Positions 1-11,919 of a stretch of DNA of 64,000 bases are shown here, in pieces (position 1 is the first letter of the stretch; every line of letters starts with the position of its first letter). The notes beneath the pieces were generated by a model. It made no database searches, was not told the DNA's origin, and worked only from the letters and a program-made list of their open reading frames with translations. Location of the stretch: contig NC_087381.1 in assembly GCF_963675165.1 (NCBI RefSeq), positions 2,170,001 through 2,234,000 of the forward strand, in the 5' to 3' direction. The position numbers and the translations under genes are program-made. Source of the stretch: Halichondria panicea. Its lineage: Eukaryota; Porifera; Demospongiae; Suberitida; Halichondriidae.

Positions 1-340
1 GTAAAATTATGTAAGTCAAATCCAGCTGTTACTAATCGGAGCACCAGTTCTGGCGCTTTGACATCCACTGCAACACCTCACTTTAGTAATACCCAGGCCA
101 AATGTAGGTCTCATCTTAAAGTCAGGATGCCTGCATTTAGGGGGAGAAAAAACTATAATGATAATTATGCAGACATAGAAATGTAAAAATTGCACGATGT
201 AATGAGAATAATGCCAGCAGCCTATTATGAGCTCTATTGCTCTCCATGGAGTAGATGGAGTCTATAGCCGTTTGACTTTACGAATCACCTGATGATATAA
301 GACATAGCTCGTCGGTCTGCGAACCCTAACTTTGCTCTGC
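1..340 (-). pseudogene. Relic of RTK last two exons (cassette 1)
   Basis: Diverged copy of the 3' end of the RTK found intact at 40473-45938. It has the same order of landmarks: the gtaagtcaaa and ggagcaccag blocks of the last exon, tcaggatgcctgcat, then the gagctc...gaatcacctga block of the penultimate exon (kinase subdomains X-XI). Internal deletions, including about 40 bases in the last exon, destroy the frame. It continues past the left edge. It shows that the RTK once stood next to multi-pass copy A's neighbour. Confidence 0.6.
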
Positions 341-1200
341 CCTCAAAAAACGCGAAATGTTGCATCCCACGAAACTTTCCCGTTATACAATCCGTTACGG
401 CTACCCTCTTCTGGATAGAGATTCAATTAAACGGCCCCCTGGAATAGCTGGACAGGGTCCTGGTAAGAATGGGACCTCCGAGTACGACTTCTCACTCGAA
501 TACGTGATGCCTGTGTTTGCATCCATTCTACTGAACAATTTATAGTGAACTTTGAACTGAGAACTCTTAAGAGTGAGTTAGGTTATTAACGTGTCAAGCG
601 TTCATTTAATTATGCACTGAGTTATTATTCATCACTTATATACACTTTTTCGTCACCGAGTTTTCGAACAATCATAAGCCACTATAACAGGAGATAATGA
701 TGATCCTTAGGTGTATTCGATAATAACCGCAGTTAACATTAACTTTAGCCTATAGCCTCGACTCCAGGCCGTTGGAAAGTGGGTCTGCTATTTACAGACT
801 GTTTGGCGTTGGAAGATTCAATAGTAAATTTGTTAATAATTCTCTGTATATACTTGAGTATATACGGAACCCTCCGTTGTAGTTAACTCCTACTAGCACA
901 ATTAATTTTTGCAATGACGAAAACGCAATACAACTTGATGAAAATGGACATAACATTTTTCTGGGGGAATACCATATACTTTACTCCACTTGTCTAATGT
1001 ACTACAAAAATAATCATGTATACGATGACTATTAGTATAGGTATCTTGACCTTCAGAAATTAGTATATACAGGTTCACAGTATCTATCTGCTATAATTAA
1101 GGTGGAGACGCTAGCTGCTCTAGGAGTCAAAATAGTTATTAGAAAATGTATGGGAAAACTAATTGGCACATAGCTACATATACTAAATGAGTTCAATATT
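341..1200. repeat. Inter-cassette spacer, repeated between array units
   Basis: Non-coding spacer that recurs, with indels, at about 4290-4830, 7490-8460 and 16680-17660. Shared landmarks in order are tgttgcatcccacgaaac, acggccccctggaa, gagaactcttaagagtgag, aggttcacagtatctatc and ggtggagacgctagctgc. The last two lie just beyond the stop codons of the multi-pass genes and are probably their 3' UTR. A 62-codon ORF inside (357-545) is not kept open in the other copies, so I do not call it. Confidence 0.75.
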
Positions 1201-1223
1201 GCATGTTAAGTTGATCAAAACCA

Positions 1224-3202
1224 TCAGGCAACTGTTCCGTATGAGATGCATCGTTGATTCTCCCCTTGCAATAAACCTGCTTGAACTTGATAATTTATAG
1301 GATTTTCCATCCGATCAGAAAAATTATAAGAGGTGTCGTTTTCTTCAATATCGATATTATAATGCTGTTTCCAATGACTACCCAGCTCTTTCACCTTCCT
1401 AGCACATAATTTGAAGCAATTTGTTGACCATATCCTCCACATAGTAACAGCTACTAAATACACAAATGGAGCAACTGCAAACATTCCAGTAAGAGCGTAA
1501 GAAAATTTGGCAAAAGAAATCGCTTTCATGCTAGCTTCATCTGCAGCAGTGGCCATCACCATTATCAGAACAATATTCAACATAATCACAATATCGATTA
1601 AGTTGTAGATACGAAACTGTTCTTTGTATGGCTGTACCAGTAGCTGGACGATGACTATTAGTATCAAAAACACGGCACATATGGGATAGCAATAAATATT
1701 TCGTGAGAGTGTAAACAAGACGAACATAATGATATGAGTGAGAAAGAATGTTATAGAAAAGCATCGACAGTCACGAGTTCCATTTGTCCCATCCTTGTAG
1801 TAACTTTGATAACAGTAAACAAACATATCAACGTGTTGACACTGAACTTTAAACTTGTTCAGAACTCATTGAAACCAACGCATTGGATAGATGACAAGAA
1901 ATACAAGTGGAAAGATAATCACAAAGATCAAAACAAACAAAGCAGTGATAGCGTAGGGAAGGTGTTCTTTACTGAAGTAATCCACAGATGCATCCAGGTA
2001 GAGAACATAGCGGATACTATACTGTCTACTGTTACTGTGTTCAAATGTGTACATCTCTGTATACAAAAGGAAATCAAAAGAAACATCGATCAACTTCAAG
2101 TATGAGAGTAAAAAAAAAGTGGCAAAAGCTTTTACAATCGAACTCTCAAAGTCTGTTTTCTTATTACTGAAAAAACCTAGAAGTTTGTGAAATGGTTTCC
2201 AAAGCCAAACAATGACCCGTACGTTCCTACTGTACATACTCACTAGTATATAAGTAACAGTGACCAGTAACAGTGGATAGAATGCAATTGCATAATCTAA
2301 AGCAAGTGCCTGTAGTGGAGTTACACTCACACATATCGGTGGGATAATTGTCCGGAAAAAATCCAAATTCCAAATACCATAAACACATCCGAGTAGTCGA
2401 ATAAAGATGTTCATCCTGTGCCTAGCAATTTGCAAGGAAGATCTGGCTACTACAGGGGAGGCTACCCCTTGACAGAGAGAAATGAAAGCTTTCATCTATG
2501 GAGATGTTCCACTGAATTTAAAAACCACAACAAAGAAAAAGAAGATTGTTAAGGAATGTAAGCAATTGCTATGTACTTGATCCAGTTGTAGGTCATGTTC
2601 TCTCCTGTGCAGTTCATGCATTTCATTTCATACCAGTACAAGAGTGGTGAATATCCTGGTAGACACTTCCCACACAGTGTTGAATCGCGGTTGTATTTCT
2701 CGCACATGTAGGTGTTCAAATCGTTCACATTAGTTGGTAGTTTAGTATAGAGTGTGGCAGGAATGTGACCACAGCCAAAGAAGCACACTCCTAGTTCAGT
2801 CTTTCTTATAATGTTATCATACGTCATGCAATAACAGTCGAGTAAAGACATCTGAGGAATTGTGGAATCACACAGAACAGAGCGATAGGGAATGTCACCA
2901 CATGCACACTCTCCAATTGTGTAGTTGAAAAACATCCATGGATGACATTCTTCATCTGAACCATGCAGCTGATGAGATGTTCGTTTTAACTCTGCTACAA
3001 GAGCATCAGGTCTTCCATCGCTGGCAAATGATAATGACTTGCAAGGCAGTTCTATCTCACCAAGCCGACAACTACTGTTGTCCACACCGTTGACTGTGTC
3101 CACATAAACCACAGCTTGATGCTCCGAGCAAAGTACCAAACAAGTTACCACACTCAAGTACACACTAGCAACTAAAACTTTATATTTGAAGTGCGTAGTC
3201 AT
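1224..3202 (-). pseudogene. Cys-rich multi-pass membrane protein, copy A (broken)
   Basis: Colinear over its whole length with the intact copies B, D and G. Three lesions are visible. A one-base deletion near 2551 shifts the frame after the AYIP of the first TM segment. The conserved Trp before MKAF has become a stop (TAG, 2496-2498). A conserved Arg codon after MRWFQ has become TGA (1863-1865). After the frameshift the rest stays in one frame except for these stops, so decay is recent. The signal peptide, ectodomain cysteines, TM segments and the NPINYQ tail are all still recognisable. The start is the ATG that aligns with the other copies. Confidence 0.85.
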
Positions 3203-3779
3203 TCTACGTATAGCTAGTATAGTTCTACTATCTTTCCTATTGCAATAGAAAACCACTGCTTTGCATTCATGTGTGTCCGCAGTATAATTATGTAACCAAA
3301 ATGAAAGATAACTGTAACTATATTTATTGTGAAAGGTTGTTATTATTATGTGTATGTGTGTGCACTTGACTAATGTGTACATTGTTTACTTAGTTAATTT
3401 GTACTGTAGCTATGGTTTCTGTTATAGGTATGTTAAGTAGGTTAATTACTTCCTGTGGAGCAGAGCCTCTATTTGTGTTAACAATAGATTCTTTGTAAAG
3501 AGGCCCTGCACGTTTCTCTTGTTTTTGGTGCATGTATGATCTCTGTTTTGTCAGTTGTTACTTTTGTCTATCTTGTTTAATGTTAAACCCTTGTCAAATC
3601 TTGAACTGACTCCGCCGCTTAGCTAGTTCTGGCACTCAACTCTGCCAACAAAGGTGAGAAAGATTTCAAACACAGGCATTCAATTATATTTTGGTATAAA
3701 CTAACAGTCTATAAAAAAATCTTGTCAACAGTAATCTACAAGCGTCACAACATGCACAATACAGTCATAGTGTGTTTAC
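3203..3779. other. Upstream flank of copy A; no gene seen
   Basis: Begins with a short leader shared with copies B and G (tctacgtata, then aaaccactgctttgcattc and aaaatgaaagataactg). The middle (about 3380-3650) is not matched elsewhere in the window and has no coding pattern. It is the likely promoter/5' UTR region of copy A; I could not define a core promoter. Confidence 0.4.
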
Positions 3780-4130
3780 CTACAATTGTATGTAATGGGG
3801 TACCAAGTCTGGCGCTACTGCAACACCTCACTTTAGTAATGCGTAAGTATCTGGCCAAACGTAGGTCTCATCTTGAAGTTAGGATGCCTGCATTTAGAAT
3901 CAAGGGTGAGAGGTGAGGGTGAGAAAACTCTAACATAAATAATTATATGCAGACATAGAAATGTAAAAATTGCACCATGTACTGAGAATAAGGCCTATTT
4001 TATGAGCTTAAAGATTGCTATATTGCTCTATTACTCTCCATGGCCCGGAGTGGATATAGTCTATAGTCGTTCGACTTTACGAATCACCTGATAATATAAG
4101 ACATAATTATAGTCGGTCTGCGAACTCTGA
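3780..4130 (-). pseudogene. Relic of RTK last two exons (cassette 2)
   Basis: Matches the RTK 3' end: ggtaccaagtctggcgct, gtaagtatctggccaaa, aagttaggatgcctgcat (last exon, the RPTFGQI region) and then tatgagctta...tttacgaatcacctga (penultimate exon). The frame is lost. It sits directly upstream of multi-pass copy A and downstream of copy B, the position the intact RTK occupies next to copy H. Confidence 0.65.
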
Positions 4131-4836
4131 CTTTGAGACTGTATGGATATATACATGTGGTTATAGCAATATGCTTGTATGTCGGGGGCCCTCATTCAGC
4201 ACTTTTTGTAATCAAACATCATGCGACTGAAATCGCAATGATGGAAAAGAGTAGTTAACTCCAAGTCCAACCGGCTCACAAAATGTGCTGCCAAGGAATG
4301 CATGGGCTGTTGCATATTAAACACACTCTGTTACGGCTACCCTCTTCTAGATTGAGAATTAAACGGCCCCCTGGAATAGCTGGACAGGGTCCTGGTAAGA
4401 GTGGGATCTCAATCCGAGTACGACTTCTCACTTGAATACGTAATGCCTGTGTTTGCATCCATTCTACTGAACAATTTATAGTGAACTTTGAACTGAAAAC
4501 TCTTAAGAGTGAGTTAGGTTATTAACGTGTCAAGCGTTCATTTATGCACCGAAATGTTTATTCATCACTTACACTTTAATGTACTACAAAATAATCATGT
4601 ATACGATGACTATATATTAGTATAGGTATCTTGACCTTCAGAAATTAGATATACATATAATACAGGTTATAATTATATACAGGTTCACAGTATCTATCTG
4701 CTATAATTAAGGTGGAGACGCTAGCTGCTCTAGGAGTCAAAATAGTTATTATTTTGTTATGAAATGCGTGGGCAAACTTTGGCATATACATATCCTAAAA
4801 TGAGTTCAAAATTGCATGTTCAGTTGATTAAAACAA
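4131..4836. repeat. Inter-cassette spacer, second copy
   Basis: Shorter version of the 341-1200 spacer. It keeps tacggctaccctcttct, acggccccctggaa, gagaactcttaag-like and the 3' UTR block aggttcacagtatctatc, but lacks several internal stretches. No coding sequence is supported here. Confidence 0.7.
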
Positions 4837-6807
4837 TCAGGCAGCTGTTCCGTATGAGATACGTCGTTGATTCTCCCCTTGCAATAAGCCTGCTTGAACT
4901 TGATAATTTATAGGATTTTCCATTCTATCAGGAAAATTATCAGAGGTGTCGTTTTCTTCAATATTATGCTGTCTCCAATGACTACCCAGCTCTTTCACCC
5001 TCCTAACACACACTTTGAAGCAATTTGTTGACCATACCTTCCACATAGTAACAGCTATGAAATACACAAATGGAAGAACTACAAACATTTCGGTAAGAAT
5101 ATAAGAAAAGTTAACAAAACGAACTGTTTTCAGGCTAGCTTCAATTGAAGCAGTTACCATCACTGATATCAGAACAATATTCAACATCATCACAATATCG
5201 ATTAAGTTGTAGATACGAAACTGCTCTTTGTATGGCTGTACCAGTAGCTGGACGATGACTATTAGTACTAAAAACACGGCACATATGGGATAGCAATCAA
5301 TATTTCGTGAGAGGGTGAACAAGACAAACGTAATAATATTAGTTAGAAAGAACGTTATAGAAAAGCATCGACAGTCACGAGTTCCATTTGTCCCGTCCTT
5401 GTAGTAACCTTGATAACAGTAAACAAACATATCGACGTGTTGACGCTGAACTTTAAACTTGTTCAGTATTCGTTGAAACCAACGCATTGGATAGATGACA
5501 AGAAATACAAGTGGAAAGATAATCACAAAGATCAAAACAAACAAAGCAGTGATAGCGTAGGGAAGGTGTTCTTTACTGAAGTAATCCACAGATGAATCCA
5601 GGTAGAGAACATAGCGGACACTATACTGGCTACTGTTACTGTGTTCAAATGTGTACATCTCTGTATACAAAAGGAAATCAAAAGAAACATCGATCACCTT
5701 CAAGTATGAGAGTAAAAAAAAAGTGGCGAAAGCTTTTACAATCGAACCCTCAAAGTCCGTTTTCTTATTACTGAAAGAGCCTAGAAGTTTGTGAAATGGT
5801 TTCCAAAGCCATACAATGACCCTTACGTCACGACTGTGCATACTCACTAGTATATAAGTAACAGTGACTAGTAAAAGTGGATAGAATGCAATTGCATAAT
5901 CTAAAGCAAGTGCCTGTAGTGGAGTTACACTCACGCAAATCGGTGGGATAATTGTCCGAAAAAAATCCAAATTCCAAATACCATAAACACATCCGATTAG
6001 TCGAATGAAGATATTCGCCCTATTCCTAGCAACTCGCAAGAAAGATCTGAGTACTATAGGGGAGGCTAAACCTTGACAGAGAGAAATGAAAGCTTTCATC
6101 CATGGATGTGTTCCACTGAATTTTAAACCCACAACAAAGAAAAAGAAGATTGTTAATGGAATGTAAGCAACTGCTATGTACTTGATCCAGTTGTAGGTCA
6201 TGTTCTCTCCCGTACAGTTCATGCAGCCCATTTCATACGAGTACAAGAGTGGTGAATACCCTGGTAGACACTGCCCACACAGTGTTGAATCACGGTTGTA
6301 CTTCTCGCACATATAGGTATTCAAATCGCTCACATTAGTTGGTAATTCATAATACAGTGTGTCAGCAATACGATCACAGCCAAAGAAGCACACTCCTAGT
6401 TCAGTCTTTCTTGTAATGTTATCATATGTCATGCAATAACAGTCGAGTATAGACGTCTGAGGAATTGTGGGATCACACAGAACAGAGCGATAGGGAATGT
6501 CAACACACGCACACTCTCCAATCGTATCGTTGAAAAACATCCATGGGTAACATTCTTCATCTGAACCAAGCAGTTGATGAGATGTTCGCTTTAACTCTGC
6601 TACAAGAGCATCAGGTCTTCCATCGCTGGCAAATGATAATGACTTGCAAGGCAGTTCTATCTCACCAAGCCGACAACTACTGTTGTCCACACCGTTGACT
6701 GTGTCCACATAAACCACAACTTGATGCTCCGAGCAAAGCACCAAACAAGTTACCACACTCAAGTACAAGCTAGCGACTAAAACTTTATATTTGAAAAGCG
6801 TAGTCAT
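4837..6807 (-). CDS. Cys-rich multi-pass membrane protein, copy B (intact)
   Basis: Intact intronless gene, 656 aa. Residues 1-25 form a signal peptide. About 27-205 is a Cys-rich ectodomain with at least six N-glycosylation sequons. It opens with VVYVDTVNGVDNSSC, which resembles the entry of a right-handed beta-helix, and closes with CGQCLPGYSP and CMNCTG. From about 209 come 8-10 hydrophobic segments (near 209-230, 265-285, 297-322, 355-382, 414-440, 480-499, 506-524, 534-553, 570-592), with conserved loops WLWKPFHK, KEHLPYA and GYYKDGTNGTRDCRCF. The cytoplasmic tail ends MENPINYQVQAGLL...SYGTAA. The TM part resembles a large, uncharacterised family of sponge, cnidarian and lancelet proteins known to me by pattern only. 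Function is unknown; a surface receptor or sensor is a guess. Confidence 0.9.
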   Translation of the reverse strand: MTTLFKYKVLVASLYLSVVTCLVLCSEHQVVVYVDTVNGVDNSSCRLGEIELPCKSLSFASDGRPDALVAELKRTSHQLLGSDEECYPWMFFNDTIGECACVDIPYRSVLCDPTIPQTSILDCYCMTYDNITRKTELGVCFFGCDRIADTLYYELPTNVSDLNTYMCEKYNRDSTLCGQCLPGYSPLLYSYEMGCMNCTGENMTYNWIKYIAVAYIPLTIFFFFVVGLKFSGTHPWMKAFISLCQGLASPIVLRSFLRVARNRANIFIRLIGCVYGIWNLDFFRTIIPPICVSVTPLQALALDYAIAFYPLLLVTVTYILVSMHSRDVRVIVWLWKPFHKLLGSFSNKKTDFEGSIVKAFATFFLLSYLKVIDVSFDFLLYTEMYTFEHSNSSQYSVRYVLYLDSSVDYFSKEHLPYAITALFVLIFVIIFPLVFLVIYPMRWFQRILNKFKVQRQHVDMFVYCYQGYYKDGTNGTRDCRCFSITFFLTNIITFVLFTLSRNIDCYPICAVFLVLIVIVQLLVQPYKEQFRIYNLIDIVMMLNIVLISVMVTASIEASLKTVRFVNFSYILTEMFVVLPFVYFIAVTMWKVWSTNCFKVCVRRVKELGSHWRQHNIEENDTSDNFPDRMENPINYQVQAGLLQGENQRRISYGTAA

Positions 6808-7164
6808 TCTACGTATAGTATAGTTCTACTAATTACTGATTCGGTATAATTTTTTCTGGAAAACCACTGCTTTGCATTCGTGTGTCCGCAGTATATAATT
6901 ATGTAACTAAAATGAAAGATAACTGGAACTATATTTATTGTGAAAGGTGGGAAAAATTTCAAACACAGGCATCCATATTATAATTATGTAATAGTAATTT
7001 ATTATGTAATGATTATCTAATTTTGATTGGTATGGAAATTCTCTTCTAACAGTGTATATAAACAATCTTGTGAACAGTAATCTACAAGCTTATAGTTATG
7101 TAGCGTTACAACATGCACAATATAGTCATAGTATGTGTACCTACACATTGTGTATGTCTGTATA
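6808..7164. other. Upstream flank of copy B
   Basis: Shares its first part with the flanks of copies A and G. Its second part, from about 7013 (ttgattggtatggaaattct onward), recurs at 38863-39045, where it is fused to truncated copy H. No gene is seen; it is a likely promoter region. Confidence 0.45.
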
Positions 7165-7470
7165 ATTATGTAAGTCAAATCCAGCTGTTACTAATCGGAG
7201 CACCAATTTAGTTCTGGCGCTTGGGTATCCACTGCAACATCTCACTTCCAGCATATCTGGCCAAACATAGGTCTCATCTTGAAGTCATGATGCCTGCATT
7301 TTGTTTTATGATGAGAAAAACTGCAGACATAGAAATGTAAAAATTGCATGATGTAATGAGAATAAGGCCAGCAGCCTATCATGCATGAGCTTAAAGATTG
7401 CTCTATTGCTCTCCATGGAGTAGATGGAGTCTATAGCCGTTTGACTTTACGTTAGCTTTGCGAACTCTGA
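7165..7470 (-). pseudogene. Relic of RTK last two exons (cassette 3)
   Basis: Same landmarks as the other relics: gtaagtcaaatccagctg, cgcttgggtatccactgc, atctggccaaacat, then catgagcttaaagattgctc and tttgactttacg. The last exon lacks the middle portion and the frame is lost. Confidence 0.65.
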
Positions 7471-8464
7471 CTTTGCTCTGTCCTAAAAAACCGCGAAATG
7501 TTGCATCCCACGAAACTTTCCCGCTATATATACAATCCGTTACGGCTATACCCTCTTCTGGATTGAGATTCAATTAAATGGCCCCCTGGAATGGCTGGAC
7601 AGGGTCCTGGTAAGAATGGAATCTCCGAGTACGACTCCTCACTCGAATACGTAATGCCTGTGTTTGCATCCATTCTACTGAACAATTTGCTTTGAACTGA
7701 GAACTCTTAAGAGTGAGTTGGTTATTAACGTGTCCAACATTCATTTAATTATGCACTGAGTTGTTATTCATCACTTACACTTTTTCGTCACCGGGTTTTT
7801 GAACAATCGTAAGCCACTAACAAGAGATAATGATGATCCTTAGGTGTATATTCGATAATAACCGTGGTTAATTAACCTAAGCCTATAGCCTCGACTCCAG
7901 GCCGTTGGAAAGTGGTTTGATATTGCAGACTGATTGGCATACGTGGATTCATTAGAAAATTTGTTAATAATTCTCTCTAGATCAGTTGACTGTACGGGAA
8001 CCTTCCGTTGTTTAACTACTACTAGTATAATTAATTTTTGCGATGACATCACAATAATTATCAAGTTTACAAATTAAATGCGGAATAGAATACTGATAAA
8101 TACACTATAGACTATTAAATTCATTCGCTACAAGTCTATTTCGTATAGTTCTTGGTGTAAACATAATTATACAGTAACTTGATGAAAATGGACATAACAT
8201 TTTTCTGGAGGAATACTACTTTACTCCCACTTAATCGTTGTACATTGACAAAAATAATCATGTATACAATGACTATTAGTATAGGTATCTTGACCTTCAG
8301 AAATGATTATAATTATATACAGGTTCACAGTATCTATCTGCTATAATTAAGGTGGAGACGCTAGCTGCTCTAGGAGTCATGTTATGAAATGCGTGGGCAA
8401 ACTTGGCATATACATATCTACTAAAATGAGTTCAAAATTGCATGTTCAGTTTTGATCAAAACAA
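7471..8464. repeat. Inter-cassette spacer, third copy
   Basis: The longest close match to 341-1200 and to 16680-17660. It includes a stretch at about 8060-8200 (aatgcggaatagaatactga, tatttcgtatagttcttggt) that is also present at about 17360-17450 but missing from the first two copies. No supported gene. Confidence 0.7.
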
Positions 8465-10441
8465 TCAGGCAGCTGTTCCGTATGAGATGCGTCGTTGATT
8501 GTCCCCTTGCAATAAGCCTGCTTGAACTTGATAATTTATAGGATTTTCCATCCGATCAGGAAAATTATAAGAGGTATCGTTTTCTTTAATATCGATATTA
8601 TGATGTTGTTTCCAATGATTACCCAGCTCTTTCACCCTCCTAGCACACAATTTGAAGCAATTTGTTGACCATATCTTCCACATAGTAACAGCTACTAAAT
8701 ACACAAATGGAAAAACTACAAACATTCCGGTAAGAACAAAAGAAAAGTTAGTAAAACGAACTGCTTTCATGCTAGCTTCATCTGCAGCAGTGGCCATCAC
8801 CATTATCAGAACAAAATTCAACATCATCACAATATCGATTAAGTTGTAGATACGGAACTGTTCTTTGTATGGTTGTATCAGTAGCTGAACAATGACTACT
8901 AGTGTCAAAAGCACAGCACATATAGGATAACAATAAATACTTTGTGAGAGGGTGAACCAGACAAACATTATAATTTAAGAGAGAAAGAACGTTATAGAAA
9001 AGCATCGACAGTCACGAGTTTCATTTGTTCCATCCTTGTAGTAACCTTGGTAACAGTAAACAAACATATCGATGTGTTGGCGCTGAACACTAAACTTGTT
9101 GAGAACTCGTTGAAACCAACGCATTGGATAGATGACAAGAAACACAAGTGGAAAGATAATCACAAAGATCAAAACAAACAAAGCAGTGATAGCGTAGGGA
9201 AGGTGTTCTTTACTAAAGTAATCGACAGATGCATCGAGGTAGAGAACATAGCGGACACTATACTGGCTACTGTTACTGTGTTCGAATGTGTACATCTCTG
9301 TATACAAAAGGAAATCAAAAGAAACATCGATCAACTTCAAGTATGAGACTAAAAAAAAAGTGGCGAAAGCTTTTACAAGTGAACCCTCAAAGTCTGTTTT
9401 CTTATTCCTGAAACATCCCAGAAGTTTGTGAAATGGTTTCCAAAGCCATACGATTACCCGTACGTCCCGACTGTACATACTCACTAGTATATAAGTAACA
9501 GTGACCAGTAACAGTGGATAGAATGCAATTGCATAATCTAAAGCAATTGCCTGTAGTGGAGTTATACTTACGCATATCGGTGGGATAATTGTCCAGAAGA
9601 AATCCAAATTCCAAATACCATAAACACACTCGAGTATTCGAATAAAGATATTCATCCTGTTCCTGGCAATTCGCAAGAAAGACCTGGCTACTATAGGGGA
9701 AGCTACACCTTGACAGAGAGAAATGAAAGCTTTCATCCATGGAGATGTTCCACTGAATTTGAAACCCACAACACAGAAAAAGAAGATTGTTAACGGAATG
9801 TAAGCAACTGCTATGTACTTGATCCAGTTGTAGGTCATGTTCTCTCCCGTGCAGTTCATACATTTCATGTCATACGAGTACACAAGTGGTGAATATCCTG
9901 GTAGACACTTCCCACACAGTGTTGAACCTCGGTTGTATTTCTCACACATATAGGTGTTCAAATCGTTCACATTAGTTGGTAGTTTAGTATAAAGTGTGTC
10001 AGCAATACGATCACAGCCAAAGAAGCACACTCCTAGTTCAGTCTTTCTTGTAATGTTATCATACGTCATGCAATAACAGTCGAGTATAGACGTCTGAGGA
10101 ATTGTGGGATCACACAGAACAGAGCGATAGGGAATGTCACCACACGCACACTCTCCAATCGTATCATTGAAAAACATCCATGGATAACATTCTTCATCTG
10201 AACCATGCAGCTGATGAGATGTTCGTTTTAACTCTGCTACAAGAGCATCAGGTCTTCTATTGCCGACAAATGATAACGACTTGCAAGGCAGTTCTATCTC
10301 ACCAAGCCAACAACTACTGTTGTCCACACCGTTGACTGTGTCCATATAAACCACAGCTTGATGCTGCTCCGAGCAAAGTACCAAACAAGTTACCGCACTC
10401 AAGTACACATTAGCGACTAAAACTTTATATTTGAAAAACAT
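8465..10441 (-). pseudogene. Cys-rich multi-pass membrane protein, copy C (one in-frame stop)
   Basis: Reads colinearly with copy B from MFFKYKVLV to SYGTAA in a single frame, except for one stop, TAA at 8975-8977, in the TM segment after SITFFLS. The intact copies read His-Ile-Ile there; this copy reads stop-Ile-Ile, with no length change. As written it would give a 488-residue protein missing the last three or four TM segments and the NPINYQ tail. It could be a recent pseudogene, a truncated receptor, or a sequence error. An upstream in-frame ATG at 10504 would add 21 residues, but the ATG at 10441 matches the start of the signal peptide in the paralogues. Confidence 0.85.
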
Positions 10442-10776
10442 AGTTATTCTTAGTTTCATGGACCAGCCGATAATTATATCATTATCGTCTGGTAAATTAC
10501 TCATGAGCTACTTATGCAGCGGTCTAAGTGGCTGTTTGCATTGATAATTGGTTAGTGGGTGGAGGACGGATGTATGAAATCACATAATTAGATTTGCCAA
10601 ATCGCTAGCCGTGCAGCTGTGCAGTTTCACAACTTACTACAAACACTTATCAGCCACTTACTGACTTAGAGCGCCACGATATTTGTGGCGCAGTCAACAC
10701 AATTCTGTACTGTGAAATTGGCCATACCCTCTTTCAGAGTCTGGGTCCGCGAGACTATCACAGCCAAAAATCCACG
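10442..10776. repeat. Duplicated upstream block (copy C flank)
   Basis: About 335 bp that recurs almost unchanged at 19628-19977, upstream of copy D. Landmarks are gaccagccgata, gcagcggtctaagtggctg, tttgccaaatcgctagcc, cttatcagccacttactgac and gagcgccacgatatttgtgg. It contains the inverted pair taagtggctg...cagccactta (near 10530 and 10650), so part of it may be an inserted TIR element of about 130 bp. It links copies C and D as products of one duplication. Confidence 0.75.
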
Positions 10777-10900
10777 GGGTCGTTTCGGGCCCGTGAACGG
10801 ACCCGTATCAGGACGTAGCCCACCCACGTCCTGTGTACAGGACGTTAGCCCACGTCCTGTTAAGAGCCCATGGATACGGGCTTGTATCAGGGCGTAGTAC
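10777..10900. repeat. GC-rich short palindromes
   Basis: Unusually GC-rich for this window. It carries repeats and inverted repeats of cccacgtcctgt/acaggacgt and cccatggatacggg/cccgtatcaggacg. It is probably a small fragment of a foldback element. The two overlapping ORFs here are low-complexity shadows. Confidence 0.5.
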
Positions 10901-11238
10901 CCACGAAAGGTTACATCAAAAGATAATTGCACCAGACTAAAACATGTTACAGAACAGAACCATTATTAGTACAACCAGTAGGTTGTACATAGGATTGACA
11001 GTGCAGTTGTGTGTGTTTTCAATTATTGCACAAATTTTGACTCGTGTTTAGACTGCTCTATTTCTGCAGGAAAGGGCCACAGCAAGAAACTGAGTTGACA
11101 GATAGCTTAGTTAGCCTTTTATCTGTCTAAATGTGTGAAATTATAGTCAATGAATATTCTCATGCATTACTATTGATATTTGAAAAATTGCACTATTTTC
11201 ATATTTCACCGCGTTTTGTCTGACTGACTAAGTAAGTT

Positions 11239-11275
<37 letters not shown>

Positions 11276-11919
11276 CTTTCTTGAAAAGCATTTCCTCCTT
11301 GTACAGACATCTTCAGAAGATTCTAGATACAGCCTCTAGTCGACTAGAATCCTGACCATGGGCGTTTTTCTCAGAATTGCTTTCGCTTCCAAGAGGCAAA
11401 TGACCTCTCAGGCTCTACTTTTCTTACCTACGCAATTCCGCCATCTTTAAATGACTGCCACAGCAACGCACATGGCAACTTATGAGGTGGGCGTGGCTTT
11501 GACATCAATAACACAAGCCTCCTTTCTTCAGCTCGGCTCTCCATTCTCTCTCACTTCAGGTATGCTATATATGCTAGACATATGCATTGACTGGATATAC
11601 CATAGCCATAGGCCTCCATGCTTTTGCACTTGGAAGTACATCTACAGTATATAGTATAAACATGGCTGTCATTTTATCACATAGATTCTGAATAAAATAA
11701 TAATGTTTATTCCAGTCCTGTCTTCTCTTCTTGAACTTCTCTTGCTTCTTGATGTTCCTCTTCAGGTATTTCACTTTCATTATTGAAGAGTATAATATAC
11801 TTCTGTCCAACGACCACTTATATAATTATTATCTTCAACAAGATTACAGGACAATGACAAATTAATCAACGTCACATATATCTTATCATTAATGTACTAC
11901 TGTAATGAAAAAGAAAGGG
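10901..11919. other. No gene recognised
   Basis: About 1 kb with no convincing coding sequence. The only structured item is the tetranucleotide array listed separately. A stretch near 11480 (tatgaggtgggcgtggcttt) looks like generic sponge repeat DNA, but I cannot assign it. Confidence 0.4.
11228..11275. repeat. (AAGT)n microsatellite
   Basis: About twelve near-perfect copies of agta/taag tetranucleotide, with one early variant (gttag). Confidence 0.95.

Noticed and set aside
357-545. 62-codon ORF in the first spacer
   Set aside because: The same block in the other spacers carries stops and indels, so the frame is not maintained.
1734-2105. Long plus-strand ORFs opposite the multi-pass genes (also 9047-9346, 21615-21914, 31668-32039)
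   Set aside because: They recur in every copy only because the minus-strand protein is conserved. They have no protein-like pattern of their own.
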